Below are positions 25,861-39,800 of a stretch of 64,000 nt of DNA, piece after piece (the first letter of the stretch is position 1; each line of letters starts with the position of its first letter). The position numbers and the translations under genes were made by a program. The notes under the pieces are model-generated. The model searched no databases and was not told the DNA's origin. It saw only the letters and a list, made by a program, of their open reading frames with translations. The stretch is taken from contig CM029115.1 of NCBI GenBank assembly GCA_016859345.1, positions 13,142,501 to 13,206,500 on the forward strand, in the 5' to 3' direction. This DNA is from Istiophorus platypterus (Eukaryota; Chordata; Actinopteri; Istiophoriformes; Istiophoridae).

Positions 25861-28553
25861 TTGTAACTTCATTCCAAAGCCTGGCCAATCAACAAACCAG
25901 CACTTTGCAAATATTCCTATGTAGAGAAAAATACTTATGTAAAAGTTTATTGGTCCTTTTTTGGCTAAAGTAGCAATTTGAATTTTCTCTCTAACAAACT
26001 TCCACAACACTGATTAAATTAGCAAGAGTAGGCGAAGCTGAACCTTTAATGAGAAATAAAGACTGTGTGATGTGGGCTGCATGGACGAGTAATCAGTACA
26101 GAAACTGAGTCTACTCAGTGTAGGACTAAACTGCAGGATTCAAATGATGAAGACGCTTAGGAGGCCAAGGAATTGTTTATTTTTCTAATTATTTTCATTT
26201 AAATTATGAAAAAAAATGAAAAAAAAAATACATGAAACAATGTCTCTTTTCACTTTAATCTATTGTGTTTAAAATTTGAAACAAAACATTATTGTTAAAC
26301 TTGTTTATTTAAGTGTTGCTGCAAAACAAAGATAATATGTGATAACTGCTTTGCGGTGACCAGAGAATGGAATTGCACACAAAGGCGTTGTATGTTTTAT
26401 CATTCAAATTTATGAGTTGAAATGTTTGAAGTCTCCAAGGAATGGCATGTCAACAGAGTTTAGGATGCCAGAGAGACAATTAATGAATTTTCCGTTTTGT
26501 GGATTTTGCAGATATTAAGATTTATGAGGTTTAAAAGACATGGTCTGTAAGTAATCTCTTACACCCTCTGGCCTTGCCTCTTCAATATTTCCGACATATT
26601 GTCTCATCCCACTGACTGAGGGAGTTGACCAACACACCAATGAGTTGTCATGACATCTGTGCCTCTTGCAAGGCACAGTGAGGTTCATCACGCCCAAAGA
26701 AACAGAGCTGACATCAAGTCACTTTTTAAATATGCACAAGACATAATATAGTTTATCAGGCAGTATAGAAAATATATTATCCAGAAGTTTATGACACCAA
26801 ATAAGACTCGCAAACATGGGAACTGTGTCTGACATTTAAACAAGATTACAAGTTTCCTTTAAAAACTTTCAAGAATTAAATACACAAGGGCTGAACTCTT
26901 GTCTATGATGTGCTGTCACTATGCATCTCAAGAATCATGTGATATTTTTTTTGTACTATTGCACAAACAAATTACTGTATATTAAAAAAAAAGTGTGTCT
27001 AGTGTTTTAATAAAAATGGTAAATTCTGTGGGAAACTGTCAAATACACAGAGGTGACTATATCTAATGTGTTTCATTTGACATTAAGTTATGTGCACTTA
27101 TTGTACAATTTTGTCTGAAACGGCTACAAGAAAATAAAATAAAACAATTTTAAAAATGCTGAAAAATCAAAGAAAATGGTTTCTAAGTTCTATGTATAAT
27201 TTGAAACTATATACAGGATGATAAATATCACATGAGTTCATGAGTATCTCAGAAGTGTTTCATCATGGTTCTCTTTCACCCTTTTCTTTAACTCTGTACC
27301 TTAGCTAAATGTAAATCCTACCAAAATTAAATCAATGTTATCAACGATGACAAAAGACCTTCATGGCCATCACAAAAGACAAAGTCAATGACACTGCTGA
27401 AACATGGGACTGCACCTTTATTTCCACCAGCTGGCAAATTGTTTTTAGGCCTATGTGGAGTCTGTGTCTGGTCTCCTATGGCTTCTTTATTAATTGCTCT
27501 GAGTTTAGATTACTTCTTTTATTTCAATACAAGGCCCTCATTTGTCTTCATAGCTAATGCACATGGGTTGTTTGGCCAAGAAAGAAAGTATGAGGGTAAA
27601 AATACAGCCTGGATGATGTCTTCCAGCTGTGTGGCACTCGGCCAGAACGAGTCTTCAAGGCTCAAAACAGACTTTCAAAAAACACACAGAGGGAAGAGCT
27701 TGCCACAATGGACTGGATTAAAATGCACAAAACCTGCAGTTGTTTTGCATAAAAAAAAAATCCTATAGTAGTTAGACTGAAGTGCTTGTTTTTTTTTTAC
27801 AGACTTGGCATAAAGTAGTGTCTCCCAGTCCTTTTAAAATATCATTCCCCAGAACATCTCTAGTGTATAACTGAATCATCGTAAATCATTTACATCCATG
27901 CATTTCTCAAACTTCAAGTACATAACTGAGATCCGAAATGCAAGTTTCCTGAAGAGCTAGAAAGACATCTAGTGGTACAACTGTGCAGCATCATTTAACA
28001 GTTATTTCTCTATAAAGGGATGTAACTTGTCTCTGTAACATTGCATCCTCTCAGTGGTGCAATCTTGCCGTTTTGCAGCATGATCGCAGCATGATCAATA
28101 AGGTAGACAAAGAACTTATTTTCTGCTATCAGATGCCACAGGCAGTGATGTTGGATGACGGAGAATCGGTATCAAGTCCTTCCTCAGACTGTTGTAGGTC
28201 TAAATTTTTAGTTATGTTGTGGCCTTTCATTTAAGGTTTTTATTTTGATGCTAGCTGGGTTGCCCTGGTGGTAAGTCTGACCCACTCTTGTGGTCTTGCA
28301 GACTCTTCTAAGCACATCTCAAAATTAGTGTCACTGAGAGGAATTTGGATGCAGCTTAAATTGCTATGGACCGTCACCATTTGAAAAGTTTTATGAGTCT
28401 GAAAAGCTTAGGGACATAATTTTGTGTCGACCGATGAAAGAAAATCAACAAAAGTCCATTTTCAACTTTAAAATATACAATGTGGGAAGGTCTTGTAGGC
28501 TGAGTGTACATGGAACCATAAAAACAGAAAATCCAACATTTTCAGAAAACAGC

Positions 28554-28559
28554 TTTATT
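28554..28559 (-). terminator. Possible polyadenylation signal for lnpep
   Basis: AATAAA on the minus strand, about 2.3 kb beyond the lnpep stop codon. It is one of several candidates in this AT-rich interval, so the true transcript end cannot be fixed by eye. Confidence 0.2.
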
Positions 28560-30835
28560 TATATTTTGTTCGCATGAGGAGCAACAGATATTAAAGCATC
28601 TCCACCATTTCATGCCAGTGCTGAACGAAGACAATCTGACCGGCTTTACTGCACACATGGTTCTCTGTTCCAATTCTCCCACCGCTGCTTCAACAATTTG
28701 GGACTAAATCCTGTACCTGATCAGTAAGAATTACAAAAACACCTTTCTCTGTAAACTTACTACAATTGACTTCACATGGACCAGTAATTTTCTTACTGAA
28801 AAAAAATTGTGGGAAATCAGTTTGCCATCCTGTTAATAAAGCTGAACTGAACCGATTCCCACCAGCTGGAAAAGACTGATGATACAACACCACGATCCAA
28901 AACCTAGCCAGGAGATAAAGTTATTACATGTGCATTTAAAGGTATATTCTTAAATACCAGTTAAACATATTATCATACAGTCTGTAAAACTATGATGGAC
29001 TAGAAAGAATAAGTGAATGGAAATACTGTTGACAATCTGTAAAGAGATCTAAACTGCAATAAGATCCTATAAGCAAACTCTGATTTACTCATAAGTACAA
29101 TTCTCTGTACTGTGATTCTTCATACTGCAAACCCCCATTTTTAACCTGGGGACAGTGTAGACAGCCAGGTGCCTCCTCCAGTACCAATGGTGCTGACTTT
29201 TCTTTTTCAGCTTAAAACCTAACCTGTCCTGAGGTTCACTTAGTAGATCCTGAGGCTGTGCAGCCACCCCAAGTAATAGGAGTAACTACTGGAGAGATAA
29301 GCCCATGATCCCACACCGGTTCTCCAACTATACAGAGGGAGGTACTACTACCGGTCATTGCAAGAAAAATCAACCCTTTTTTAGTGACTGGTTATCCTGA
29401 ATATTATAACACTGATGAAGTGGATACCTAACACTTAAATAAAGCTCAGGATGAATGTACAGCAGTATTTAAATAACATCTTGGAGCAAAAGCTCGGGAA
29501 ACAATAAATAGCTAGGCTACTCTTCATTCTCTGGAGCAACACAGCTGGTTAACATTGGAGTAATTTTACACAGTCTGCATTTTTTTAGCTGATGAGCAAC
29601 AGCTTATTGGACTGATAATCATGCCCAATATACATGTTATTCTATATACTTCTTCAATATGCACATTAGCCCTTAAAACACAAACATTCATTAGCTAAGG
29701 GCTCCTTGTGGTGGTCTAAATCCAGAAATACAGTAAAAAGTATTTGACCAAGAATCTTGATCAACTCTATGTATACATTTCCCCTTTACACTATATATAC
29801 ACACAATAGAAAGCAAATCTTAAAATGTCAAAAGTCAAGATGTTTAAAAGAGTAAATCCAAAATCGCAGGCAAAAGGGTTACGGCGTTGAGCATATTTAC
29901 ATCATAAATACAGGTTTACAAGCACATGGGAGTTAAAGATTGAGTCTGTACAGTGACTGTGCAGCACACAAAAAAGAAATCAAAATAAATAAAACTTGTT
30001 GATCAGAGCTAAACTGGTCTTATGAGTGGTAGAAGAAAGAGAGAAAGAAAAAAAAAATTCGCTCCAGTGTGCACTGCCTGCTCTCACTTAAGACACATGG
30101 GTTGTCGATTTAACCCTGCACCGCTGTGCAGTACGCCATCTACTGTACACAGTGGGAAGGTAAATAAGTACATTCAAGTGATGCTGACACAAGTTTGGTA
30201 CTTTAAGCTATCAATCAATCAACCAATCTTCTAGCCAATCCATGACTAATTTAGTGAATGCTTCAGGTTGCATGAATAATTATAGACAGACTGACAGCTA
30301 TCATTTGTATGCAGATTTTCATAACACAGCGATAAAAGATTGGTTTGATTCTAATAATACTAATGTCTCTCAAGTCCTGTACGCTGAGGAATTGTTGACA
30401 GTTGCATCCACACACACATCCGACAGTTCAGATATAGTCCAGGACTGACTGACAGGACATACATAAAACAGTAATAGTAACATTCTTCATACCTGCTCTT
30501 TTTGAAGTGGCCATTGGACAGCTCATACAATCAAGTGCCTGAGAGCAAGTTGAGCAAAAGACGTTTGGGTGAAGCATGATTATCTACTCAGGCATGAGGT
30601 TTATATGAGAGCTGCAGAGGAGAGGTTTGGTCGACAGCATAAAGTGTGAGGAGTGTGTGTTTGCATCTGACAACTCCCTATCAGACACATAATCGGTGCC
30701 ACCCTGAGCTAGCAAATACAACTTACAGGACCAATCTCAGAAAATCACAAACCTTTTCCACCCATGTAATTTAGTACTCAGGCCTGGATAAAGAGAGTTA
30801 GGAGATACAGTCCTACAATAGTGCAAACACTGCTG

Positions 30836-33800
30836 TTATCTTGAAAACATCCCCCAGTTGCATTTTTTGAGTTTAGATAGGTTCTTGTCCATCCAGCGCT
30901 GATTCAGCCTGATGGTTTCCAATGCTTCCTGTACACTCCTCATCTGAGAGCCACGCTCCTTAAGACCAGAGAAGAAACCCTGTACCTGCACACATAAAAA
31001 ACACATGTTGAGATGTCTTCCAATATTAGTCTTAACATAGAGTAAAACAATAAAAGCATTCTGTAAACAATTAATATCTCCCCCACAAAAAAACATCACC
31101 GAGCCTCAAAAACACTGCAGCATTAATATATTCTGTTAGAAGAAATATCAAACACATAAAAACATACTTGATCAAGGTGTGTCTGTGTTGAGAACTGGGA
31201 GGTGGCAGATTTGATGATTGCCTGGATAGCAAAGGAGCCCAAAGGGAACCTACAACCAAAAACACAACAATACTGGTTTCATTTCATTTTTTCATCTTTA
31301 TCTGAAATAATCCCAAAATATATTCTCAGTGATAACATGTATGAAGACAGGGGCCACTTACTTCTCTATGAGTGCGTCCCAATTCTCTTGTACAAAATTC
31401 CAAGCAAACAAGTGGCCAGCGAAGCCGTTAGACACTGTGTTGATGACCAAAGGCAACTCCTGTGTCTGAATGATATTCCCGCTCAGACCGGACTTCAGAA
31501 TCCTAGACAGACCAGAATAAGTGCACTGTTCAAATGCTGCTCAAAGTATAAATGGCACTGATACTACAGTCACCTAATTATTATTACTTCCATTCAGGAT
31601 GTGAATGAAGGATTCGCCAAACCTAGTCAGTCACTATTACAATACAAACTGGTTTCATTGTTGAATATGTCAGCATTTAAGTTATAAGTAATTGCGGTAT
31701 AGAAATGCAGAGGTAGGTTTGAGGTAATTTGAAAACTTTGTCCATTACATAGTTAGTCCATCACAGAGCACTGACAAGTTAAAACTTTTTTATTGTAAAA
31801 TGTCCCATTCAGTTTGTAGCTTGGACACAATTACGAAATAAAAATAAATTTGAAAAAACCAAAGGGGATCTGTATCAAGATTAGCTTAAAAAAAATGAAG
31901 TAACATTTGGGTAATGTACATATAGTAATTTAATGATGAGGTTGACATTAAAATATATGAAACCTTAATATGTGTGTCAAACATTGGACTAGGTGGACAT
32001 TGCCAGGTATGGGGCAGTCAAATTTGGTTATTTTAAAATTTAATCTAATAAGAAATTTCTCTCAAGATGGGTTTGTAGGATTTTGCCTCTAATGGAGATG
32101 GCAGCTTTGTTAACTTTGCATCAGTAAGCAGCCTGCTTCATCCATTGTATGTACAAACCAAAGCATCAGTACTGCAGGAGATGGAGGAGCAGTTGAGTTG
32201 ACTTAATAATGAATGGACAGTGAACGTGCATTAACATTTAAAAAACACTGCTTCACTGCTGGGTTCAAATGGAACTGACTTGTTAAGACTATGTATGTAT
32301 GCTAAACAAAATCCTCGAAGGGGAGGAAATGATGTTGCTGCTTGATCCTGGCCTGATGCAAACACAGATACAGACACACAGACACACGGACACACACTCT
32401 TACCATACTAAATGCCTTGTGTTCTGAGTGGATGCTAGGCCCTGTAGCATTTTCCGTTTCTCTGCATCATAGGTGCTGTGTGCGTACATAGTGAACAAAG
32501 TCTCCCAATCTTCATCTGACTGAGCAGCCACAGTGAACACAAGTCGCTGCAGATCCCCTGGTATCCTGCAGATATACGTATAGGAGGAAAAATATATGTA
32601 GATATATTGTACGTATTTTACAGGTGCTCCGATTTTCAGTTTTCTTCCTCTAACTCAAATGCCAGGTACTCATTAAGTCCAGTTACTAACCCCTCCACAT
32701 CTACACAAGACAATCCTATCTCTAAAAAGAGGTGTCCTTCACCGCTCCCCCTTTAGCCACCGTGACTCTGACCAGAATAAGCAAAATTAAAGTGTCTTGT
32801 CTGCTTTACGTACTTCATAGTCATATTGGAGTCAACATGCTGTTTGAATAGGGCTTTGGCTTGCCGAGTGCAGTTTTCCTCATTCAGACTACAGGCCATC
32901 TCCAGCAGGGCTGAGCGCAACTCCTGTTTAGACACACTCTCCTCCTCTCCCCATCCTTGACTGCCCATCAGAGAACCAAAATGTTGCAGAATATAAGTCT
33001 GTTGGTTGTAAGAAAAAAAAAAATCAGTATATAAACAACAAACTCAGTTAGTGGGCTCTATTTTCATGTTGCCACATGGCATAAAAGCAGTGGTAAACGA
33101 GTGAACTGATGTTTTCCTGCAGTGCACAAAGGTAATTTTGTACAGTTGGTGTTTGGTATTCCCAGTGTGGTATATTGTTTGCTCAATATGTGCCATGGTT
33201 GGAGGAAAGGACACAGAAGAGGGGGGTGTGGTGACATAAATCCAGTTATGCACTGCAATCTTAGTGCCAAGACTGAGTGCATAATTTTAAAAATTGAAAA
33301 TCAAAAATGTCCAAAGTGTAAAACTAAAGCTGTCCAAAGAATTCAAAAGTAAATTTAACTTAAAAGAGACACCATCTACTCCTGGTAGCATATTTGAGCA
33401 GCTGTATTCATAAATTGATGTCCCAGATGACAGTAGGTTTCCTTTGAAAAAAACGATCTATGGCATTCCCACACTGTCAGTGTGTCATGAGGGGGGAGTC
33501 CTTTGTTTAAAGGGGATGAAAGTAGTGAATGTGATCGGCCACGATTGCCACAAACTCTAAAACACCCACCTATAATGTATCCTTTCTGATTTCGAGCTAT
33601 TAAGCCAGTGACATTTGAACAAATTAATGTATTTAAATAATTCAGTGATTTCTAAAACAGAATATAAATGTTACTTCAGTAGACATCAGTTATCATAATG
33701 GGAAAAAAACGCTTGTGATTTAAAATTCAAGGAATTTTTGAATTTTTTGAATTTTACTAAATCCGACCTTAAAACTTACTCAAATCTCAATGCAAGATAT

Positions 33801-36800
33801 TATTAAGGTTTCATCGTTCCTGCCTACACTATTGATTTTGTGTTATTTTACTGGCTCATCAACAGCAATACTGATAAATTTCAACATCACACATTAAGCA
33901 CTTCATAGACCACTCGTTCATTATCGAAAACTTATTTAAACTTTATCAAATCTACAAACTTTTGTTTATAGATTGCGCATGCATGTGCAGTACCTTCATG
34001 AGGGTGACAATACCAGTCTCCTGTCTTTTGTCAAGTAGCCTGTAGATACTATCCAACTGCAACAGGGCCTCTGTCACAGGAGCAGTCTCTGTCTCTTTGG
34101 ACATGTAGTTCAACAGGTGGAGGACTTGATTGAAGGACACACTTCCCAGTCTGTTGAAAACACAGGAGAGTGAGACAGAGGACAGGTGGAGATGAAAAGT
34201 GAAGTGAAAGAATTGTAAAATACTCCACCAACCATGTTTCTTGAAAAGCAATCAGTGAAAGCAATTGAAAAGAAGTCTTAAGATTGTGTCTAATACCTGG
34301 AGAGAGCAAAGATGTTGTGTACAAGTGAGGCCCGGTCCTCAGCTGTAAGAACACTGACATTTTTGGACAAAGCGTTTGTAAGCGCAGCCCATCCCTCGTC
34401 TCCGTAATGGACGATGTAGAAGCCTGTGTTTCTGTAGTTCAACTTTAGCCACTTTACACTTTCTGGGAGCTTAAAAGTAGCTGAAAACACACACAAACAC
34501 ATGCACGCATGCACACACACACAGACACACACACAAACACAAATTTACCAATCGACATTTCACCCAAGATTCTGGGGCTTAATGTAGAAGGTTAATATTT
34601 TGTGTTTTACCTGTCTTGGTCTTTAGAGTGAACACCTGTCTGCACTCAGGGGCCAAACTACAGCTGTCATTTACGTATGTCACTGGAATATTCCACAGGC
34701 TGAAGAGAGTGTACAACACAGTTAGGGCTGTGGTGTGTTTCTGTCATCTGTGCAAGTGTCTGTGTGTGTGTGGTAATGTAACCCACCTGGAAGAATGGGT
34801 GGCATTGTCAGATGTGAGGAGGAAGTGCTCCTGTGTGAGGGTCACCTGATCTCCCTTGCGGCTTACAGTGACCAGTGGGAAGCCTTTCTGTGATGTCCAT
34901 GAGTTCATCATCTCTGACACATTCTGGTGCTGCATCGTGACCTTGACCTGAGGACAGGAAGAAAAATCCAGAGTATGTGCTATGTTTATTTCTTTTCTGT
35001 ATATATGAAGATAACTATGGGAGCATTCTGGCATCTTGCAGTTATAGCAGATTTGTGTTAGTAATTATAAGATCTTTAGAAGATATTAACAGAAGCAAAA
35101 ATAAGATGGACATCCTCAAAAGGTTTACCCTACTCACAGATTCATATTAGCCAGATATTAGCCAGATTCATATTAGCCAGTGATGTCTAAAAAAAAAAAA
35201 CCCTTTTCTTGTTTGCCATTTAATTAACTTTTTAATACTAACTGATATGTAGGAAGGGTAGCATTGTGACAAGACCCCAGATGACCAAGACTGCAAGACT
35301 AAGCAGGTGCAAGTAAAACATCAACAAAAACAGCAGAGGAAAGTAATGAGTTGGCAGACTGCTGTCTAACTGAGGGCACTGAGTGCAAGCCCTTTTCACA
35401 GTAATTATAATTATCTACTGTCTGTATCTAATGTATGCTATCCTCTGACTTCCCTATAACATAATAACCTTATCAACTATTATCACAAGTCATTTTCAGC
35501 CCTAATATAGCTCCTTATGTGTGCTCATATTGTTAAAAAAAAAACAGTAGCCAAATGCAGGGAAAGTATAAAGTAGGCAAAGAGATAAACTACTGTTGTG
35601 TAGTGTCCAGTATATTGAATAAAAAAATGGCACCAAAAGGCACGCACACGCGCACACACACACACCTGTGTAAGGCTGTTCCAGAAGTCATCAGTGTCCG
35701 TATTAGATCCACTGAACTCTTTTAGGTATTGAATGATGCCCTTTCTAAACTGTTGATCCCCTGGCAGGGAGGCGTTAAGCATGAGAAGAATGGATGCACC
35801 CTGGAAGACAGAGATAGACAAAAAGCATCTATGATCAGACCCGAAACAGGGTGCTAACCACAGTTATAATTGAGTGTGAGGTCAAGTAGAGAAATTTCTC
35901 AGCTGGATTTGGAAGTTATGTGGATTAATGAAAACTGTCTTTTCATTTACTAACATATTATATACAAGAGTTTACCTTTTCATAGGAGACAGAGTCAAAC
36001 ATCTCTTCCACCTGTTCTGGCGTATTAACCTCTGTCGACACAGCATGGGAGGAGTTTAGTGCGTCCTTTTCCAAGGCTCTGAATCGCACTGCCAGGAACA
36101 AATTACCCTGCAAACAAACACAGGACTTACTGCGCTGAAACACAGTGAAGCACACAACTTAATCTGCTTCAGAGTATGTGAGTAGTAAATTATGAGCCAG
36201 TAATGAGAGCTTACAATGTCCAGTTCGGGAAACACTGTCTGCAGGGACATGTACTGCATGTAAGTGGCAAAGCCTTCATTGAGCCACAGGTCATTCCACC
36301 AGATCATCGTTACCAAGTTTCCAAACCACTGCAACGCATCAGAGACAGATTAAGTGGTGGATCATCTTCACGGTCTCTGCTCCTTCCACAAACACTAAGG
36401 CATACAAAACTACCTGATGAGCGAGTTCATGGGCTATGACGGAGGAAACTACTTGTTTCTCCAGAGGGGAGGACTTTTTGCGCACCAGCAGGCTGGTCTC
36501 CCTGAAAGTGATGAGTCCCCAGTTCTCCATGGCTCCTGCCAGGAAGTCTGGGATGGCTACCAAGTCTGACCGTAGAGAAAGGGAACATATTGGGTGTGTA
36601 AAGAGGGGAGAAAAGAAAGAACTATCAGAGGGGCATAAAATAGCATGTTTATACACATTGTGTGAAACAAACAGGTGTGTGTGTGCATGTGTGTTCACCT
36701 AGTTTTTTAAGGGGGTAGTCTATCTCAAAGAAGTTATTGTAGAACTCAAGCAGTTTGGAGGCTGTTTCCAGAGCATAGTCAGTGTGATTCTTCTTCTCTG

Positions 36801-39800
36801 GCACAGAGTAAACAGACACCTAATACAAACAGACATAGACATCACATATAGTACATACAAATAGTTTACCAGCAACTACACAACCTCACTGCATACTAAA
36901 TGTAAAAAATACATTGGAGAATGTACAACCTGGACTGAAAGCAAAAGGAGCTATAATGGTGTAAGACCTACCGCAGTGTTTGAGACATTTTTGGTGATCG
37001 GGCTGAAATTAGCAACAATGAAGGCCACCAGGTAGGTGCTCATGTTGACACTGGTTTTTTCAAACTCGTCTTCAATGAGGCCACTGGGAAGTTCTGTGGA
37101 TTTAGCCTGAAACACATAGCATAAGGACAAGATGATTAGCCACTAATGTTGGTAGTAAACTCCATATTACATTCCAAAGTAAGTCAGATTTGGCATGTTG
37201 TCAGATTGCTATGGAATACAACACTGCTAGCAATTGCCAATTCATGGTCTGTTAGCTTAGCTGTGTTCACACTAAGGGCTTAATGGTCACGGTGGCCACA
37301 GACATGACTCATGGGTCCCTAAAAACAAGGGGTGACATAATATAGAAAGAGAGTGACTAAACATAATTTTGAACAGTAAACTGTGGCTACTTAGCTGACA
37401 ACCATGACATTGTTGTTTAGCTGCAGTTGGCAATGTACTACCAGCCAAATGATAGTACTACATTAAACCTGTAAACACCAAAAATCTGTGCTAGTGTTGC
37501 TGAGCACAGACATTGATACACAATCTTTCTTGCTAACTAAATTAAAAGTATTAAAAAACAGAGTGATAAGAAAGATTCTTTAATAGTTAAACTTGTACTT
37601 GGAACATAAAAAGTGTCCAACTTTTTAAACCAAATGTAATTAAAAATTGGAGCCTGTTTTATGGCAGTGTTTTTACAGTACCTTAGGCATGTTGGAAAGA
37701 GTCATGTAATATGGCTTTCTTTTGATTTTAATCAGGAAGGTGGCTTTGAAAGCTGGCTCATCAAAACAAGGGAAGGCCTTCCTGGCTGATAGCGGTTCAA
37801 ACTGGGTTGCAGCTAAGACCCTGAGGACAAGAGGGAGATGAGCATGATTATGCGGAAATAGAAATTGAGATAAATGCTGTAAAAACAATAAAGCAGCCTC
37901 CAATTTAAGTTTTTAATTGTTTTTTATAGCATTGCTTTGTTATTTAGCCCTTATTCTGCAGCACATCCTTCAGCCATTGTGGAGCACTTACAACACAGCC
38001 AATTAGTCAAGTGTACCTTTTGTTACCATCTTCATCAGAGTATGAGCTTTTATAGAAACCATCATAGGTGTGAGAGAGGTTGGCAGAGTAATCCAGCGTC
38101 AAAACACAGTAGTGGCCTGCCTTCAACTCCTCTGAAAATTTAACAGCTATCTGCTGCCTGGGTTTGTACTCCAGTACGGTCACATCACTGGCCTCCCCAT
38201 CACCCAGCTGGAGGGGAGAAATTATCAGTTAACAACTAGCAGACAACATAACAATAAAAATTTTTTTACACATTTATTTTGCTCTGACACAAATTAAAGC
38301 ATTGTGTACAGTTCTGTAGAACTAGTCAGGCAGGCCTGACTATGACAGGCCTGTCATTATACTCATCTGCACAGAAACCTCTTGCAATCACACCTTGAAG
38401 GTAGCCTTTGTAATGTTGAGATTGGCACTGTGCAGGACAATGCGTTTGGTGTTGTGAAGCACAGTTATGTTGATAACAGTGTGGCCAGTGAAGGTCATGT
38501 TGTCGAGGTCAGGGTTCAGGGTGAGGTTATAGCTGAGAGGACGTATGCTGTTAGGCAGCCGGAGCTGGGCCCATGGAAACAGTTCGCCATTTGTGGACAC
38601 AGGGTAGACTGTCTCTATGGGAACAGTCTTGTTTGGCTTACGACAACCTGTCTGCAGAAGGATGGAGGGTTGGGTTGAGCCAGAAAATTCGGTTTGTGAT
38701 TGATGATGACACAGAAATAAAAACTGAAAAAGTGTGACAAAGATATTTGCTTAATGCATAGAAATGGTGATTCATGTTACTGCAAAACCTACCTAAAAAG
38801 AACTAGCAAACATTTTTCCTACCTTGGTAAAGGTGCATCCGGGTAAGAGGTACAGTACCATGGTCATGGAGGCCACTATCACCAGGAATAACACACAAAC
38901 AACCATCGTACGGGCTGAAGGTCGTGAACATGACCTGAAACCGGGAGAACATCACTTACTTTGACCTTTTTCAGAAAAAGAATAAAAGGGAGCAGCAGTG
39001 TTTATATATTAAGGTGGGGATAGTGGTGCTGTAGAGGACAGAGCCAGTGAAAGTAAAATTCCAACTCGGTATTCCGTCTCACAGCTGACTTAAACCCATT
39101 CCTATCTGTGTTATATTGTACATGTTTTGGCAGTTTCTGCATTGTGTGGAACCTGTAGCCTGAACAGATTCTCTAAGACTTGAGAAGGCAGTACTCTGTC
39201 TCAACAGGATAAACTGTCATTAACTGCACGCAAGTTTTAATGTCTATCTTTTAAAAAGCCTTATCTTTTCAGAATTGTCATACAAACTGAGGACAAGAAC
39301 AAGATCTTCTTACCCTAAACAGTATCATCATTACAGATGTTTTGGTCTTCACACATTTATACTGGATTGACTGATTGGCTTTTTCTGATCAGTAACTGAT
39401 GAAAGTTGTGCATCTGTACTTAACTTTTAATGAAGCAGCAGTGTCAGTAAGTTTTTCTCTACAAATCTAAGTGCAAGTTGTTCACCGACACCATCATGGG
39501 TTGCTGATTCTATGTAAAAAACTGAGGTCATGGAAGAAGTAAGTTATATAACCAGACTCCACAAATATTAATCACTTATGCTATTGTATATGATAATACA
39601 TGAATACTTTTGCAGGACTGCTTTGAGACAAAAATGCTACAAGCCATACCTCACCTGACTTTTTACATACAACATACTACATAGGACTTCAAAAAATGGC
39701 CTTTTCAGTGCCTTACCTGGGTGGAGCCTGTCTGGTGTATGGGGAAGAGTTGGATCTGTGAGCAGAGCTACGGTTCATGAACGACATGCCCAGCAGGCGG

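Larger units (their letters stand above)
18560..30835. other. Long gene-poor interval between slc14a2 and lnpep
   Basis: About 12 kb between the convergent ends of the urea transporter (plus) and lnpep (minus). I find no exon chain of a known family. It is AT-rich and carries two recognisable dispersed repeats. The longest open frame (27388-27768, plus, 126 codons) has no familiar domain. Human LNPEP has a very long 3' UTR, so part of this interval, at least the side next to 30835, may be minus-strand 3' UTR of lnpep. Confidence 0.5.

Noticed and set aside
27388..27768. Plus-strand ORF of 126 codons
   Set aside because: No familiar domain and no splice or promoter context, and the minus strand is also partly open here. 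It is probably chance in AT-rich DNA.
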